Source of the DNA: Phytohabitans maris | GTDB lineage: Bacteria > Actinomycetota > Actinomycetes > Mycobacteriales > Micromonosporaceae | Assembly: GCF_031085175.1 (NCBI RefSeq) | Contig: NZ_JAVHUY010000012.1 | Span: forward strand, 1 to 64,000 | DNA: 64,000 nt | Direction: 5' to 3' | Part shown: positions 42,926-51,871 of the stretch, piece after piece | Numbering within the stretch: the stretch's first letter is position 1 | Layout: every line of letters starts with the position of its first letter | Position numbers and translations under genes: made by a program | Notes under the pieces: model-generated | Told to the model about the DNA's origin: nothing | What the model saw: the letters and a program-made list of their open reading frames with translations, nothing else | Databases searched by the model: none

Positions 42926-44384
42926 CGCGCGCCACCTCAGCGCGGCGCTCTCCGCCACCGTCGTACCGGCCGCGAGCCTGGTGCTCGCCGTGGTGGACCC
43001 GCGCCTGGGCCACTGGTTTCTGGTGCCGGTCACCGTCTGCGGCGTACTCGTGGGTGTCGACGTGGTCGACTGGCTCCGCCGCCGGCGCGACGTGCTCGAC
43101 CCGCAGGCGCTGGTCGGCCTCCTCGGCCTGCACTTCTTCTACCTGGCGCCGATCCTGCACGTGCTCTGCGACTACTGGATGCGGGAGTCGTTTCCGGCCG
43201 GGGACTGGCGGGACGCCCTCGGCGCCATGGCCCTGCTCAACGCCGCCGGCCTGGCCGTCTACCGCGCCGTCCTGGCGGTGCGCCCGCGGCGCGGTACCCG
43301 TGCCATGCTCCTGCGCCAGGGCACCTTCTACGCGGCCGGGCTGGCGGCGGTCGCGGTCGGCGTCGGCGCCTTCGCCGTCGAGGTGGCGCTGCTCGGCGGC
43401 TGGCAGGGCTTCGTCTCGACGATGACCGGCAACCGCGCGGACCTGGAGGGCCTGGGCTGGGTGCTGATCGTCGCCGAGTCGTTCCCGCTGGTGGCGTTCG
43501 CGCTCGTCACGTTCCGGTGGCGCGAGGTGCTGGCCCGCCACCCCGCGCTCGTACCGCTCCTGCTGCTCGTCTTCGCCGCCGCCCAGTTCGTCGTCTCCGG
43601 CGCGCGCGGCAGCCGCAACAACACCGTCTGGCCGGTGCTCGCCGGCCTCATCCTGGTGCACTACCTGGTACGCCAGGTGCGGCGCCGCACGCTGGTCGGG
43701 TTCGCCCTGGTCTTCGTCACCTTCATGTACGCCTACGGCCTCTACAAGGGCGCCGGCACGCAGGTGCTCGACATCGCCCGCGGGCAGCGCACCGTCGCCG
43801 AGATCTCCGACCGCACCGGGCGGGACCTGCCCACGATGCTCCTCGGCGACCTGGCCCGCGCCGACGTGCAGGCGCTCGTCCTCGAACGCATCCGCACCGG
43901 CCAGGCCGCACCCGCCATGGGCGCCACCTATCTCACCGCGCCGGCGTTCGCGGTGCCGCAGTGGCTGGCGCCCGATCCGCCGCCCGGCAAGGTCGAGGCG
44001 GGCACCGACGCGATCTTCGGCAGCGGCGCCTACGAGGCCGGGCTCCGCTCGTCCCGGGTGTACGGGATCACCGGCGAGGCGGTGCTCAACTTCGGGCCGC
44101 TCGGCGGGCTGCTCTCGTTCGCCCTCTTCGGCCTGGTCGTCCGCGCCGCGCGCCGCTTCTGTACGGCGGCGCGCTCCTCGCCCGACCTCGCCCGCCGCCT
44201 GCTCGCGCCCTCGGTGACCGTGATCGCCATCAGCGCGCTCTCCTGGGACGCGGACAACCTGGTCTGGTTCTGCCTGAAGCACGTGATGCCGCTCGCGGCC
44301 GTGGTACTCGTCGCCGTCGGGGGCGGCCGCGAGCGGCCCGCGCCGTCCACCGTCGCCGCGGTACCGGAGGGGAGTCGTCGATGA
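42906..44384 (+). CDS. Polytopic membrane protein, O-antigen/polysaccharide polymerase-like
   Basis: A 492-residue protein with about ten to twelve transmembrane helices and a large polar loop at ~280-390. No strict motif assigns it, but size, topology and placement between a glycosyltransferase and an acyltransferase fit a Wzy-like polymerase. ATG 42906 lies 20 bp inside the preceding gene and its stop overlaps the next ATG. Confidence 0.75.
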   Translation: MTSPFADARHLSAALSATVVPAASLVLAVVDPRLGHWFLVPVTVCGVLVGVDVVDWLRRRRDVLDPQALVGLLGLHFFYLAPILHVLCDYWMRESFPAGDWRDALGAMALLNAAGLAVYRAVLAVRPRRGTRAMLLRQGTFYAAGLAAVAVGVGAFAVEVALLGGWQGFVSTMTGNRADLEGLGWVLIVAESFPLVAFALVTFRWREVLARHPALVPLLLLVFAAAQFVVSGARGSRNNTVWPVLAGLILVHYLVRQVRRRTLVGFALVFVTFMYAYGLYKGAGTQVLDIARGQRTVAEISDRTGRDLPTMLLGDLARADVQALVLERIRTGQAAPAMGATYLTAPAFAVPQWLAPDPPPGKVEAGTDAIFGSGAYEAGLRSSRVYGITGEAVLNFGPLGGLLSFALFGLVVRAARRFCTAARSSPDLARRLLAPSVTVIAISALSWDADNLVWFCLKHVMPLAAVVLVAVGGGRERPAPSTVAAVPEGSRR

Positions 44385-46489
44385 CACGCCAGGGTTTTCG
44401 TGGAGACATCGAGGGCCTGCGCGCCGTCGCGGTCGTCGCGGTGCTGCTCTGGCACGCGGGCGTACCGGGCATCGGCGGCGGCTTCGTCGGCGTGGACGTC
44501 TTCTTCGTCGTGTCCGGGTTTCTGATCACCCGGATGCTGCTCGACCAGGTGCGCGCGAACGGCCGCGTCTCGCTGCTCGACTTCTACGCCCGCCGCGCCC
44601 GCCGCCTGCTCCCCGCGGCCTGCGTCGTGCTGCTGGTCTCGCTGGTCGCCACGTACGCCTTCCTCCCGCCGATCCGCTGGTCGGACACCGCCGGTGACGT
44701 GGCGGCCGCCGCCGTGTACCTGCTGAACTGGCGGCTGGCCCACCAGGCGACCGACTACCTCGCCCAGGGCGAGGCGCCGAGCATCGTGCAGCACTACTGG
44801 TCGCTCTCGGTCGAGGAGCAGTTCTACCTCGTGTGGCCGGCGCTGGTCCTCGCCGCGTGCCTCCTCGGCGCCCGCCGCGGCCGCGACCCGAAACGCCTGC
44901 TGCTGCCGGCCATCCTCGTGATCGCGGCGGGGTCGTTCGCCGTCTCGGTGCACCAGTCCACCGTGAACCCCGAGGGGGCCTACTTCGCGACGGCCACGCG
45001 CGGCTGGGAGCTGGCGCTGGGCGCGGTCGTCGCCGTCGCCTGGGCCCACCTGTCGCGCCTCCCGCGCGCCGCCGCCGTCGCGCTCGGCTGGGCCGGGCTC
45101 GCCGCGGTCGCCGTCTCGGTCGTGGTGACCAGCACGTCGGAACCCTTCCCCGGGTACGTGGCGCTGCTGCCGACGCTCGGCGCGGCCGGTGTCGTCGTCG
45201 GCGGGCACGCCGCCGGGCGGGCGGGACCGGGCGTCCTGCTCGACACCCGCCCGGCCCGGGCCGTCGGCGCGCTCTCCTACTCGCTGTACCTGTGGCACTG
45301 GCCGGCGCTCGTCGTCGCGGAGTCCGCCTGGGGCCCGCTGCGGCCCGGCCCGGCGGTCGCGGTCGTGGCCGCCGCCGCGGTACCGGCGTGGCTGACCTAC
45401 CGGTTCGTCGAGAACCCGATCCGCCGCTCCCGCCACCTGCGCCACCGCCCGGCCGTCACGGTCCGCTCCGGCGCGCTGGCGACGGTCGCGACGGCCGTGG
45501 TCGCCCTGCTCTTCCTCCAGCTCGTCGGCTGGCCGGCGAACCGCCCGACCGTCACCGGCTCGACCGCGCTCACCGGCACCGACACCGCCGCCGGCGGCTC
45601 CGACGCCGCGTCCACGTTGGGCGCCGCCGTGCTGCGCGCCCGCCCGGCCGGGGACCCCAAGGGCGCGGCGACCGACCGGGTCGACGGCATCCAGCCCGAC
45701 CCGGGCGCCGTACGCGAGGACGTGCCCAGCTCCTACGCGCTCGGCTGCCACCAGGAGGAGTCCGAGGACGCGGCGCTCACCTGCGTCTTCGGCCCCGACG
45801 ACGGTGAGGTGTCGGTCGCGCTGGTCGGCGACTCGCACGCGACCCAGTGGGTACCGGCGTTCGAGGTGCTCGCCGAGGAGCACCGCTGGCGGGTCACCAC
45901 GTACACCAAGTCGTCCTGCCCCCTCGCCGACATGCGGGTGGCGATCGGCCGCACCAACCGGCCGTACGAGAGCTGCGCCCGCTGGAACGACAACGTGCTG
46001 GCCGCCCTGACCGGCCCGGACCGCCCCGACCTGGTCGTCGTGACCAGCTCGTACTACCGGGTGATCCGGGACGGCGACCTGCTCGACGCGGCAGACGGCT
46101 GGACCGCGTACGTGGAAGGGCTGCGCGGCCGGTGGCGGCAGCTCGCGGCGGCCGGGCTCCGCGTGGCGGCGCTGCGCGACACGCCGTACCCCGGCACCGA
46201 CACCGCGGCCTGCGTGTCGGCGAACGTCGACCGGCTCACCCGCTGCGCGTACCCCCGCGAGGCGGCCCTCGGCGGCGCCGGCGCCGCCCAGGCGGAGGCC
46301 GTGCGGGACCTGCCCGGCGTACGCTTCGTCGACCTCAGCGACGCGATCTGCCCGACCTCGCCCTGCGCGGCCGTGATCGGCCAGGTGATCGTCTTCCGCG
46401 ACACCAACCACCTGACCGCCACCTACGCGCGGTCGCTCGCGCCCCGGCTCCGCGCCGAGCTGGACCGGGCGGGCGCTACTGGTAGCTGA
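44381..46489 (+). CDS. Membrane acyltransferase with C-terminal SGNH domain (OafA/OatA type)
   Basis: A 702-residue protein. The N-terminal acyltransferase-3 domain has ~10 transmembrane helices (RGDIEGLRAVAVVAVLLWHA, FFVVSGFLITRML, ARRARRLLPAA, YWSLSVEEQFYLVWP, SLYLWHWPALV). After a Thr/Ala-rich linker an extracytoplasmic SGNH hydrolase-like domain follows with catalytic Ser in ALVGDSHATQW and the Asp/His pair in FRDTNHLT. Such proteins O-acetylate cell-wall or exopolysaccharide sugars. It overlaps the convergent lipoprotein gene by 14 bp. Confidence 0.93.
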   Translation: MTRQGFRGDIEGLRAVAVVAVLLWHAGVPGIGGGFVGVDVFFVVSGFLITRMLLDQVRANGRVSLLDFYARRARRLLPAACVVLLVSLVATYAFLPPIRWSDTAGDVAAAAVYLLNWRLAHQATDYLAQGEAPSIVQHYWSLSVEEQFYLVWPALVLAACLLGARRGRDPKRLLLPAILVIAAGSFAVSVHQSTVNPEGAYFATATRGWELALGAVVAVAWAHLSRLPRAAAVALGWAGLAAVAVSVVVTSTSEPFPGYVALLPTLGAAGVVVGGHAAGRAGPGVLLDTRPARAVGALSYSLYLWHWPALVVAESAWGPLRPGPAVAVVAAAAVPAWLTYRFVENPIRRSRHLRHRPAVTVRSGALATVATAVVALLFLQLVGWPANRPTVTGSTALTGTDTAAGGSDAASTLGAAVLRARPAGDPKGAATDRVDGIQPDPGAVREDVPSSYALGCHQEESEDAALTCVFGPDDGEVSVALVGDSHATQWVPAFEVLAEEHRWRVTTYTKSSCPLADMRVAIGRTNRPYESCARWNDNVLAALTGPDRPDLVVVTSSYYRVIRDGDLLDAADGWTAYVEGLRGRWRQLAAAGLRVAALRDTPYPGTDTAACVSANVDRLTRCAYPREAALGGAGAAQAEAVRDLPGVRFVDLSDAICPTSPCAAVIGQVIVFRDTNHLTATYARSLAPRLRAELDRAGATGS

Positions 46490-47429
46490 CGTACTCGGGG
46501 GAGGGGCGGAAGGCGAGCACCTCGCGAGGCGTGTACATCCGCACGTCCTCGTCGTAGAAGAGCTTGTATCCGATGTGGAACTGCCCGGGCCGGCGCAGCC
46601 GGCCGAACGTGGCGTCCTTTTCCGCGCGGGTGCCGAAACCGTCGACGTGCTGCACCATCGCCAGGCCGGGCCGGGCCTGTACGCGGGTGATGTCCGGGAT
46701 CATCGACGCGCGGAACTGGTGCAGGACGAAGAGCTTCTCCGGCAGGCCGCGCTCGCGGACGATGCCCGCCACGTACGCCGACACGAGGTTGACCTCGGCG
46801 GCGCTCACCCGGCCGATCGTGCGGCCGGGTACCTGCCCGGCCGCCATCCGCCACTCCGGGTCCAGCGCGAGCCCCACGTGCGGCTGCTCCAGGAACGGGC
46901 GCAGCTTGGCGACCTCGGTGAGGAAGTCGCTGCGCCCCGGCTGGACGTCCAGGACGACCAGCAGCCGGTGCCGGCGGGCCGCTTCGACGTACTGGCGGAT
47001 CCGGGCGAGGTCGATGGTGCGCCGGTACCGGCCGTCCTTGCCGGGGCTGGCCTGGGCGACGGTCGCGATCAGCTCGTACGCGACCTGGACCGGCCGGCCG
47101 CCGGCGCCGTACCCGCGGGCCGCGCCGCGCAGGCGGGGCAGGATCCCCTCCGGCGAGGACTCGCCGAGCACGCCCAGCGCCGGGTTGCCGGCCGTGCCGT
47201 AGTACGCCACCACCCGGTACGCCGGGAAGATGCGGCGCCCGCCGAGCGGGAGCTCGGACGCGGCCGGCGGCGGCGCGGGCGGCGCGGTGGACGGCGCGGC
47301 GGTGGGGCCGGCGCTGGGCGGGGGAGCGCTCGTGGGCCCCGCCGCGGGTGGACCTGGCTCACTGCCGCAGCCGGCGACCGCGGCCGCGAGCAGCGCCACC
47401 GCGACGCGGCGCGTGACCGGCTGCGACAC
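46476..47429 (-). CDS. Putative secreted lipoprotein of unknown function
   Basis: A 317-residue protein from GTG 47429 with a signal peptide and lipobox VAGC (residue ~21), then a Pro/Ala/Ser-rich spacer to ~60. The remaining ~255 residues look like an alpha/beta barrel (VVAYYGTAGNPALGVLG, VAYELIATVAQ, LLVVLDVQPG, VGLALDPEWRM, LFVLHQFRASMIPD, MVQHVDGFG), with acidic residues at strand ends as in glycoside hydrolases. No catalytic assignment is possible. It faces the polysaccharide cassette tail-to-tail, so a role at surface glycans is conceivable. Confidence 0.75.
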   Translation of the reverse strand: MSQPVTRRVAVALLAAAVAGCGSEPGPPAAGPTSAPPPSAGPTAAPSTAPPAPPPAASELPLGGRRIFPAYRVVAYYGTAGNPALGVLGESSPEGILPRLRGAARGYGAGGRPVQVAYELIATVAQASPGKDGRYRRTIDLARIRQYVEAARRHRLLVVLDVQPGRSDFLTEVAKLRPFLEQPHVGLALDPEWRMAAGQVPGRTIGRVSAAEVNLVSAYVAGIVRERGLPEKLFVLHQFRASMIPDITRVQARPGLAMVQHVDGFGTRAEKDATFGRLRRPGQFHIGYKLFYDEDVRMYTPREVLAFRPSPEYVSYQ

Positions 47430-47496
47430 GGTGCCTCCCCTCGTCGGCCCGGGTCGACGCTACCCCCGACGCGGCACCGGCACACGCGCCGCGGGC

Positions 47497-48123
47497 TCAG
47501 GACCGGACGCCGAGTCCACTGAGCACGACGTCGAGGAACTGCATGAAGGCGACCTGCAGGTCGAACGGCGGCTCCTCGTCCGTCCCCTCGCACCAGTCGT
47601 AGAGCAGGCCGAAGTAGCTGCTGTAGAGGACGGTCGCGATGCGGTCGGGGTCGACCGTCGCGGTCAGCTCGCCGCGGTCGGCGGCCGCCCGGAGCAGGCC
47701 GGCGAAGACGCCGATCAGCGCGTGCGGGTCGGCGTCGAACGGGCCGCCGCACTCGCGCCACCCCATGAGCATCCGGCGGGTCAGCGCGCGGTCCTCGACG
47801 TTGAGCTTCGCCAGCTCGTCGAAGTAGTGGCGCAGCACGACGGCGAGCTGCGGCTCGGCCAGGACGCTGCGGGACAGGCGCTGGTGGACCCGGTTGCGGC
47901 GGCGCTCGCCCCACTCCCGGATGAAGTCGCGCTTGCGCGGGTAGTGGTTGAAGGCGGTCTTGCGGGCCACGTCGGCGCGGACGGCGATGTCGTCGACCGA
48001 GGTGGAGCTGAAGCCGTTCTCCAGGAAGAGCTCGCGGGCCGCCTCGTAGATGGAGTCGTGAAGCTGCCGCCAGCGGCGCTGCCGCCGGTCGTCCGGGACA
48101 TCGAGCTTCACGTCTCCTGCCAT
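47497..48123 (-). CDS. TetR-family transcriptional regulator
   Basis: A 208-residue repressor. N-terminal HTH at ~20-66 (SIYEAARELFLENGFSSTSVDDIAVRADVARKTAFNHYPRK in shorter pieces), C-terminal helical ligand domain. ATG 48123. It is divergent from the catabolic operon starting at 48316, with 192 bp between, and near-identical 14-bp repeats lie close to both starts, so it most likely represses both itself and the operon. Confidence 0.92.
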   Translation of the reverse strand: MAGDVKLDVPDDRRQRRWRQLHDSIYEAARELFLENGFSSTSVDDIAVRADVARKTAFNHYPRKRDFIREWGERRRNRVHQRLSRSVLAEPQLAVVLRHYFDELAKLNVEDRALTRRMLMGWRECGGPFDADPHALIGVFAGLLRAAADRGELTATVDPDRIATVLYSSYFGLLYDWCEGTDEEPPFDLQVAFMQFLDVVLSGLGVRS

Positions 48124-48136
48124 GCCCTCAACCTTT

Positions 48137-48150
48137 CACTCGGGTGCAAC
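48137..48150. promoter_or_regulatory. Candidate TetR operator copy 1 (CACTCGGGTGCAAC)
   Basis: It lies 13 bp upstream of the regulator start codon and matches copy 2 at 13 of 14 positions. The core CAC-TCGG-GTG is an inverted repeat. Confidence 0.6.
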
Positions 48151-48234
48151 GTTTTATCGAAGCGTAAGCATACGGTGCACGTCAAGCGGGTCTGATGCGC
48201 CCGTGTTGTCGTGGAAACAAATCCGAAACGACCC

Positions 48235-48264
48235 TTGACAAGCTGTGACCGCAGCCACAACGAT
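48235..48264 (+). promoter_or_regulatory. Probable promoter of the second catabolic operon
   Basis: A perfect TTGACA (48235-48240) is followed after 18 bp by AACGAT, a fair -10 (an alternative is the nearby GATACAT). Operator copy 2 begins directly downstream, where a bound repressor would block initiation. Confidence 0.55.
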
Positions 48265-48269
48265 ACATA

Positions 48270-48283
48270 CACTCGGGTGTAAC
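48270..48283. promoter_or_regulatory. Candidate TetR operator copy 2 (CACTCGGGTGTAAC)
   Basis: It sits just past the -10 element of the operon promoter; the wider ACAC-TCGG-GTGT (48269-48280) is a better palindrome than copy 1. The two copies are 133 bp apart in the same orientation. Confidence 0.6.
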
Positions 48284-48315
48284 CACACCTTCCAGTGCAG
48301 ATTGTGGGTCGGTCG

Positions 48316-49242
48316 ATGCGGGTCGTGCGAGTACCCGAAGGAGCGGGCGGCTGGCGGGTCGGCGCCGTCCTGGACGACGGGCTGCGCCTCTACCCGCGCG
48401 GCACCTCGGTCCTGGCCGCGCTGGGCGCCGTCGTGCCGGAGGGCGCCGAGCCGTCGCCGCCGGGGGAGTACCTCGCTCCGCTGGCCGGGGCGGTGAGCCT
48501 GCGCGACTGCGTCGGGTTCCTCGACCACGTCCGCAACGCGCGGCGCGCCCGCGGGGTCCGCGAGCCCCTTCCCCCGGCCTGGGCCGCGCGGCCCGCGTTC
48601 TACTTCGCCAACCCCCGGTCCCTGCTCGCCGCGACCGCCCCGGTGGCGCTCCCGCCCGGCACGGCCGCCTTCGACCTGGAGCTCGAGGTCGGCGCGGTGA
48701 TCGGCCGGCCGGGCCGGGACCTGACGCCGGAGCAGGCGGCCGGGCGGATCGCCGGCTACGTGCTGTACTGCGACTGGAGCGCCCGGGACGTGCAGTCCGA
48801 GGAGCGGACCATGCAGATCGGGCAGGGGAAGGGGAAGGACTGCGCGGTCTCCCTGGGCCCGTGGATCCTCACCGCCGACGAGGCGGCCGGCCTGCGCCGC
48901 CGCGACGGCCTCGACATCGAGGTCAGCGTCCACATCAACGACGAGCCGCTGGTCCGCACCCGGTTCCTCGGCATGGACTGGTCCTTCGAGGAGCTGGTCG
49001 CCTACGCCTCCGTCGGCGCGGACGTCCTGCCCGGCGACGTCGTCGCCTCCGGCACCGTCCCGGGGGGCTGCCTCATGGAGCACTCCGCCGAGCCGGACTT
49101 CCGGGGCTGGCTCCGGGCCGGCGATCGGGTACGCCTCGACGCCGGACCGCTCGGCCTCATCGAGACGACCATCGCGCCGCCGCCGCCCGTGGTGTCCTGG
49201 CGGGAAGCCGCCACGACGCGCGCCACCACCATCACTGACTAG
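48316..49242 (+). CDS. Fumarylacetoacetate hydrolase (FAH) family protein
   Basis: A 308-residue enzyme with the FAH metal-binding and catalytic region (AFDLELEVGAVIGRPG, YVLYCDWSARDVQ, KGKDCAVSLGPW, DVVASGTVPGG). Family members hydrolyse C-C bonds of beta-diketones or catalyse hydratase, decarboxylase or isomerase steps on oxo acids. ATG 48316 gives a normal family N-terminus; GTG 48295 is possible. It is the first gene of the operon controlled from 48235. Confidence 0.88.
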   Translation: MRVVRVPEGAGGWRVGAVLDDGLRLYPRGTSVLAALGAVVPEGAEPSPPGEYLAPLAGAVSLRDCVGFLDHVRNARRARGVREPLPPAWAARPAFYFANPRSLLAATAPVALPPGTAAFDLELEVGAVIGRPGRDLTPEQAAGRIAGYVLYCDWSARDVQSEERTMQIGQGKGKDCAVSLGPWILTADEAAGLRRRDGLDIEVSVHINDEPLVRTRFLGMDWSFEELVAYASVGADVLPGDVVASGTVPGGCLMEHSAEPDFRGWLRAGDRVRLDAGPLGLIETTIAPPPPVVSWREAATTRATTITD

Positions 49243-49251
49243 GAGAGACCC

Positions 49252-50676
49252 GTGAGCAAGAGCACCGTCTACCGCGGCGCGCAGGTCCTCGTCGGCGACC
49301 CGCGCCGGCGCGACGTCCGCCGCGTCGACGTCGAGGTCCGGGACGGCCTGATCGCCCGGCTCGGCCCGGACCTGGAGGCACCGGACGCCGAGTCGGTCGA
49401 CGTCTCGTGGGGCTGGATCATGCCCGGCCTGGTCGACACCCACCACCACCTGTGGCAGTCGACGATGCGGGCGTTCACCTCGGACTTCACGCTCGACGAC
49501 TACTTCTGGACGATCCGGCGCAACCACTCCGCCCGGCACCGGGCCGAAGACGTGCACAACGGCACGCTGGGCGGGGCGGTCGGGCTGCTCGAGGCGGGCA
49601 CCACCTGCACGGTCGACTTCTCCCACTGCGTCCTGACCCCCGAGCACGCCGACGCCGGTGTCGCCGGCTTCCGCGCGGCCGGCATCCGGGGCGTGTGGTG
49701 CTACGGCTTCTACCACCAGCCGATGGACGACCCGTGGTTCAAGAAGCCGGAGGAGCGGCACGCGGACGCCCGGCGGGTACGGGCGACCCACTTCGCCGGC
49801 GACGACGGCCGCGTCCGGTTCGGGATCTCGCCCACCGAGATGGTGCGCGTGCCCTTCGAGCAGATCGCCACCGAGATCCGGGTCGGCCGGGAGCTGGACG
49901 CGCTGATCCACCCGCACACCAACACCCGCTTCCGGCCCGGGTACCCCTCGGACATCCGCCAGTGGCACGACGCCGGCCTGATCTGGGCCAAGCAGCTGCA
50001 CTCGCACTGCAACACGGCCGACGCCGACGACCTGAGGATCCTCGCCGACGCGGGCGCGGCGGTCAGCTCGACGCCGGAGACCGAGCTGGGCATGGGGCTC
50101 GGGCAGCTGATCGTGCGGGCGGCGGACCGGGCCGGCGTGACCACCGGCCTCGGCGCGGACATCCAGTCCAACAACAGCCCCGACCTGTTCACCGCCATGC
50201 GGATCGCGATCGCGGCGGAGCGTGGCCGGTACCACCAGCCGGTGATCGAGGCCGAAGGCACCTCCGCGCTGGGCGAGGTCGCCCTGCGCACCGAGGACGT
50301 GCTCCACTTCGCCACGCTGGGCGGCGCGCGCGGGCTCGGGCTCGGCGACGTCTGCGGCTCGATCGAGGTCGGCAAGGCCGCCGACCTGCTGTTCATCCGC
50401 ACCGACACGCCGCGCCTGCGGGCCGTGACCGACGTCGTCAACGCGATCGTCATGCACGTCGGCGCCGGCGACGTCGACACCGTGCTGGTCGGCGGCGAGG
50501 TGGTCAAGCAGGGCGGCCGGCTCCGCGAGGACCTCCGCTCGGCGGCCGTACGCGCGCTGGACGAGTCCGGCGCGTGGCTCGACGCGGCCATCCGCGAAGG
50601 CGGCGGCTGGCGGCCGGACAAGCCCGAGTGGATGGGCACGCCGGCCGAGCACCGCCTGTCGAACGCCGGCACCTGA
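49252..50676 (+). CDS. AtzA/SsnA-like amidohydrolase or deaminase
   Basis: A 474-residue metal-dependent hydrolase with ligands HHH in GLVDTHHHLW, His in LIHPHTN, His in LHSHCN, and Asp in GADIQSNNSPDLF. This motif order is that of the ATZ/TRZ group (atrazine chlorohydrolase, guanine deaminase, 5-methylthioadenosine deaminase), which remove amino or other groups from N-heterocycles. GTG 49252 follows GGAGAG. It implies a nitrogen heterocycle among the operon substrates (inference). Confidence 0.88.
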   Translation: MSKSTVYRGAQVLVGDPRRRDVRRVDVEVRDGLIARLGPDLEAPDAESVDVSWGWIMPGLVDTHHHLWQSTMRAFTSDFTLDDYFWTIRRNHSARHRAEDVHNGTLGGAVGLLEAGTTCTVDFSHCVLTPEHADAGVAGFRAAGIRGVWCYGFYHQPMDDPWFKKPEERHADARRVRATHFAGDDGRVRFGISPTEMVRVPFEQIATEIRVGRELDALIHPHTNTRFRPGYPSDIRQWHDAGLIWAKQLHSHCNTADADDLRILADAGAAVSSTPETELGMGLGQLIVRAADRAGVTTGLGADIQSNNSPDLFTAMRIAIAAERGRYHQPVIEAEGTSALGEVALRTEDVLHFATLGGARGLGLGDVCGSIEVGKAADLLFIRTDTPRLRAVTDVVNAIVMHVGAGDVDTVLVGGEVVKQGGRLREDLRSAAVRALDESGAWLDAAIREGGGWRPDKPEWMGTPAEHRLSNAGT

Positions 50677-50703
50677 TCCCACCGAACGATGCCGAGGAGA
50701 ACC

Positions 50704-51870
50704 ATGTCCATATCTCGACTGCGCCCATTTGTCGCAGTGGTAGCGCTCAGCGCCCTGCTCGCCGGCTGCGGCGAGGCCGGGTCGGCGGATACCGGCGGCC
50801 GGACCACCACCGACGCCGTACTGGAGAAGGCGCGCACCCTGGTCGCGGCGAACTTCGCCGGGACCGACCGCGACCTGCCGGCGAGCGGCCCGGCCGCGGT
50901 GAAGGGGAAGAACGTCGTCGCGCTCGCCTGCTCGGCGACCGCCCCCGGCTGCGCGCTCCCGGCCCAGGGCTTCGTCGACGCCGCGACCGCGCTCGGCTGG
51001 ACCGCCCGGCTGGTCGACGGCAAGCTCGACCCGTCCGTGTACAACACGCAGATCCGGGCCGCGGCGACCGCCGGAGCCGATGCCGTCGCGCTGTTCGGCG
51101 TGGACTGCGCGGCCGCCGAGGGCGCCATCAAGTCGGCGCGGCAGGCCGGCACGCTCGTGTTCGCCGGAAACGCGCTGGACTGCGACGACACGTACGCCGG
51201 CGGCGGCGAGGCGATCTTCGACGGCGGCCTGATCTGGGGCACCGCCGGCACCGACTACGGCCGCTTCCTGGACGAGCAGGTCGGTACCTCGATCGCGGCC
51301 TGGGTGATCGCCGAGACCGGCGGCAAGGCCAAGGTCCTGCAGATGCGGCAGGACGACAGCGCCACCACCCGGCACACCGGCGAGTCCGAGTTCAAGGCGC
51401 TGAGCGAGTGTGGCGGCTGCCGCGTCGACACCGTCCCGTACACCGGCGCGGACCTGCTCGGCGGCAAGCTCCAGGCGAAGCTGAGCGCGGCGCTGCAGCG
51501 GCACCCGGACGCGGACGTCGTCATGGTCCCCGCGGACGCGGCCATCTCGCTCGGCGCCGGTGCCGCCGTGGAGCAGGCGCGGGCCGGCGGCCGCGAGCTC
51601 CTGCTGGTCGGCCACGAGGGGGTACCCTCCTCGATCCAGCTGATCAGGAAGGGGCAGCAGTCGTTCGCCCTCGGCCGCCCGTGGCCGTGGACCGGCTGGG
51701 CCACCGCCGACGCGCTCAACCGCCACTTCGCCGGCGCGCCGCAGGTCGACCCGGGCTTCGGCTTCGGCGCGATGGACGCCGAGCACCTCCCGGCCGGCGA
51801 CGTCTACGACGGGAACGCCGACTCGCCCAGTTACCAGGACAACTACCGCCGGATTTGGGGCGTCTCCTGA
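50704..51870 (+). CDS. Sugar-type ABC transporter substrate-binding lipoprotein
   Basis: A 388-residue lipoprotein with lipobox LAGC (~residue 22) and a periplasmic-binding type 1 fold (VVALACSATAPGCALPAQGF, AGADAVALFGVDC, GTLVFAGNA, DVVMVPADAAI). It is unusual in having several extra Cys residues (CSATAPGC, DCAA, LDCDD, CGGC), which may form disulfides. ATG 50704 has GAGGAGA upstream. It delivers ligand to the ATPase and permease that follow; nucleosides, polyols and similar compounds are possible besides sugars. Confidence 0.9.
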   Translation: MSISRLRPFVAVVALSALLAGCGEAGSADTGGRTTTDAVLEKARTLVAANFAGTDRDLPASGPAAVKGKNVVALACSATAPGCALPAQGFVDAATALGWTARLVDGKLDPSVYNTQIRAAATAGADAVALFGVDCAAAEGAIKSARQAGTLVFAGNALDCDDTYAGGGEAIFDGGLIWGTAGTDYGRFLDEQVGTSIAAWVIAETGGKAKVLQMRQDDSATTRHTGESEFKALSECGGCRVDTVPYTGADLLGGKLQAKLSAALQRHPDADVVMVPADAAISLGAGAAVEQARAGGRELLLVGHEGVPSSIQLIRKGQQSFALGRPWPWTGWATADALNRHFAGAPQVDPGFGFGAMDAEHLPAGDVYDGNADSPSYQDNYRRIWGVS

Positions 51871-51871
51871 C

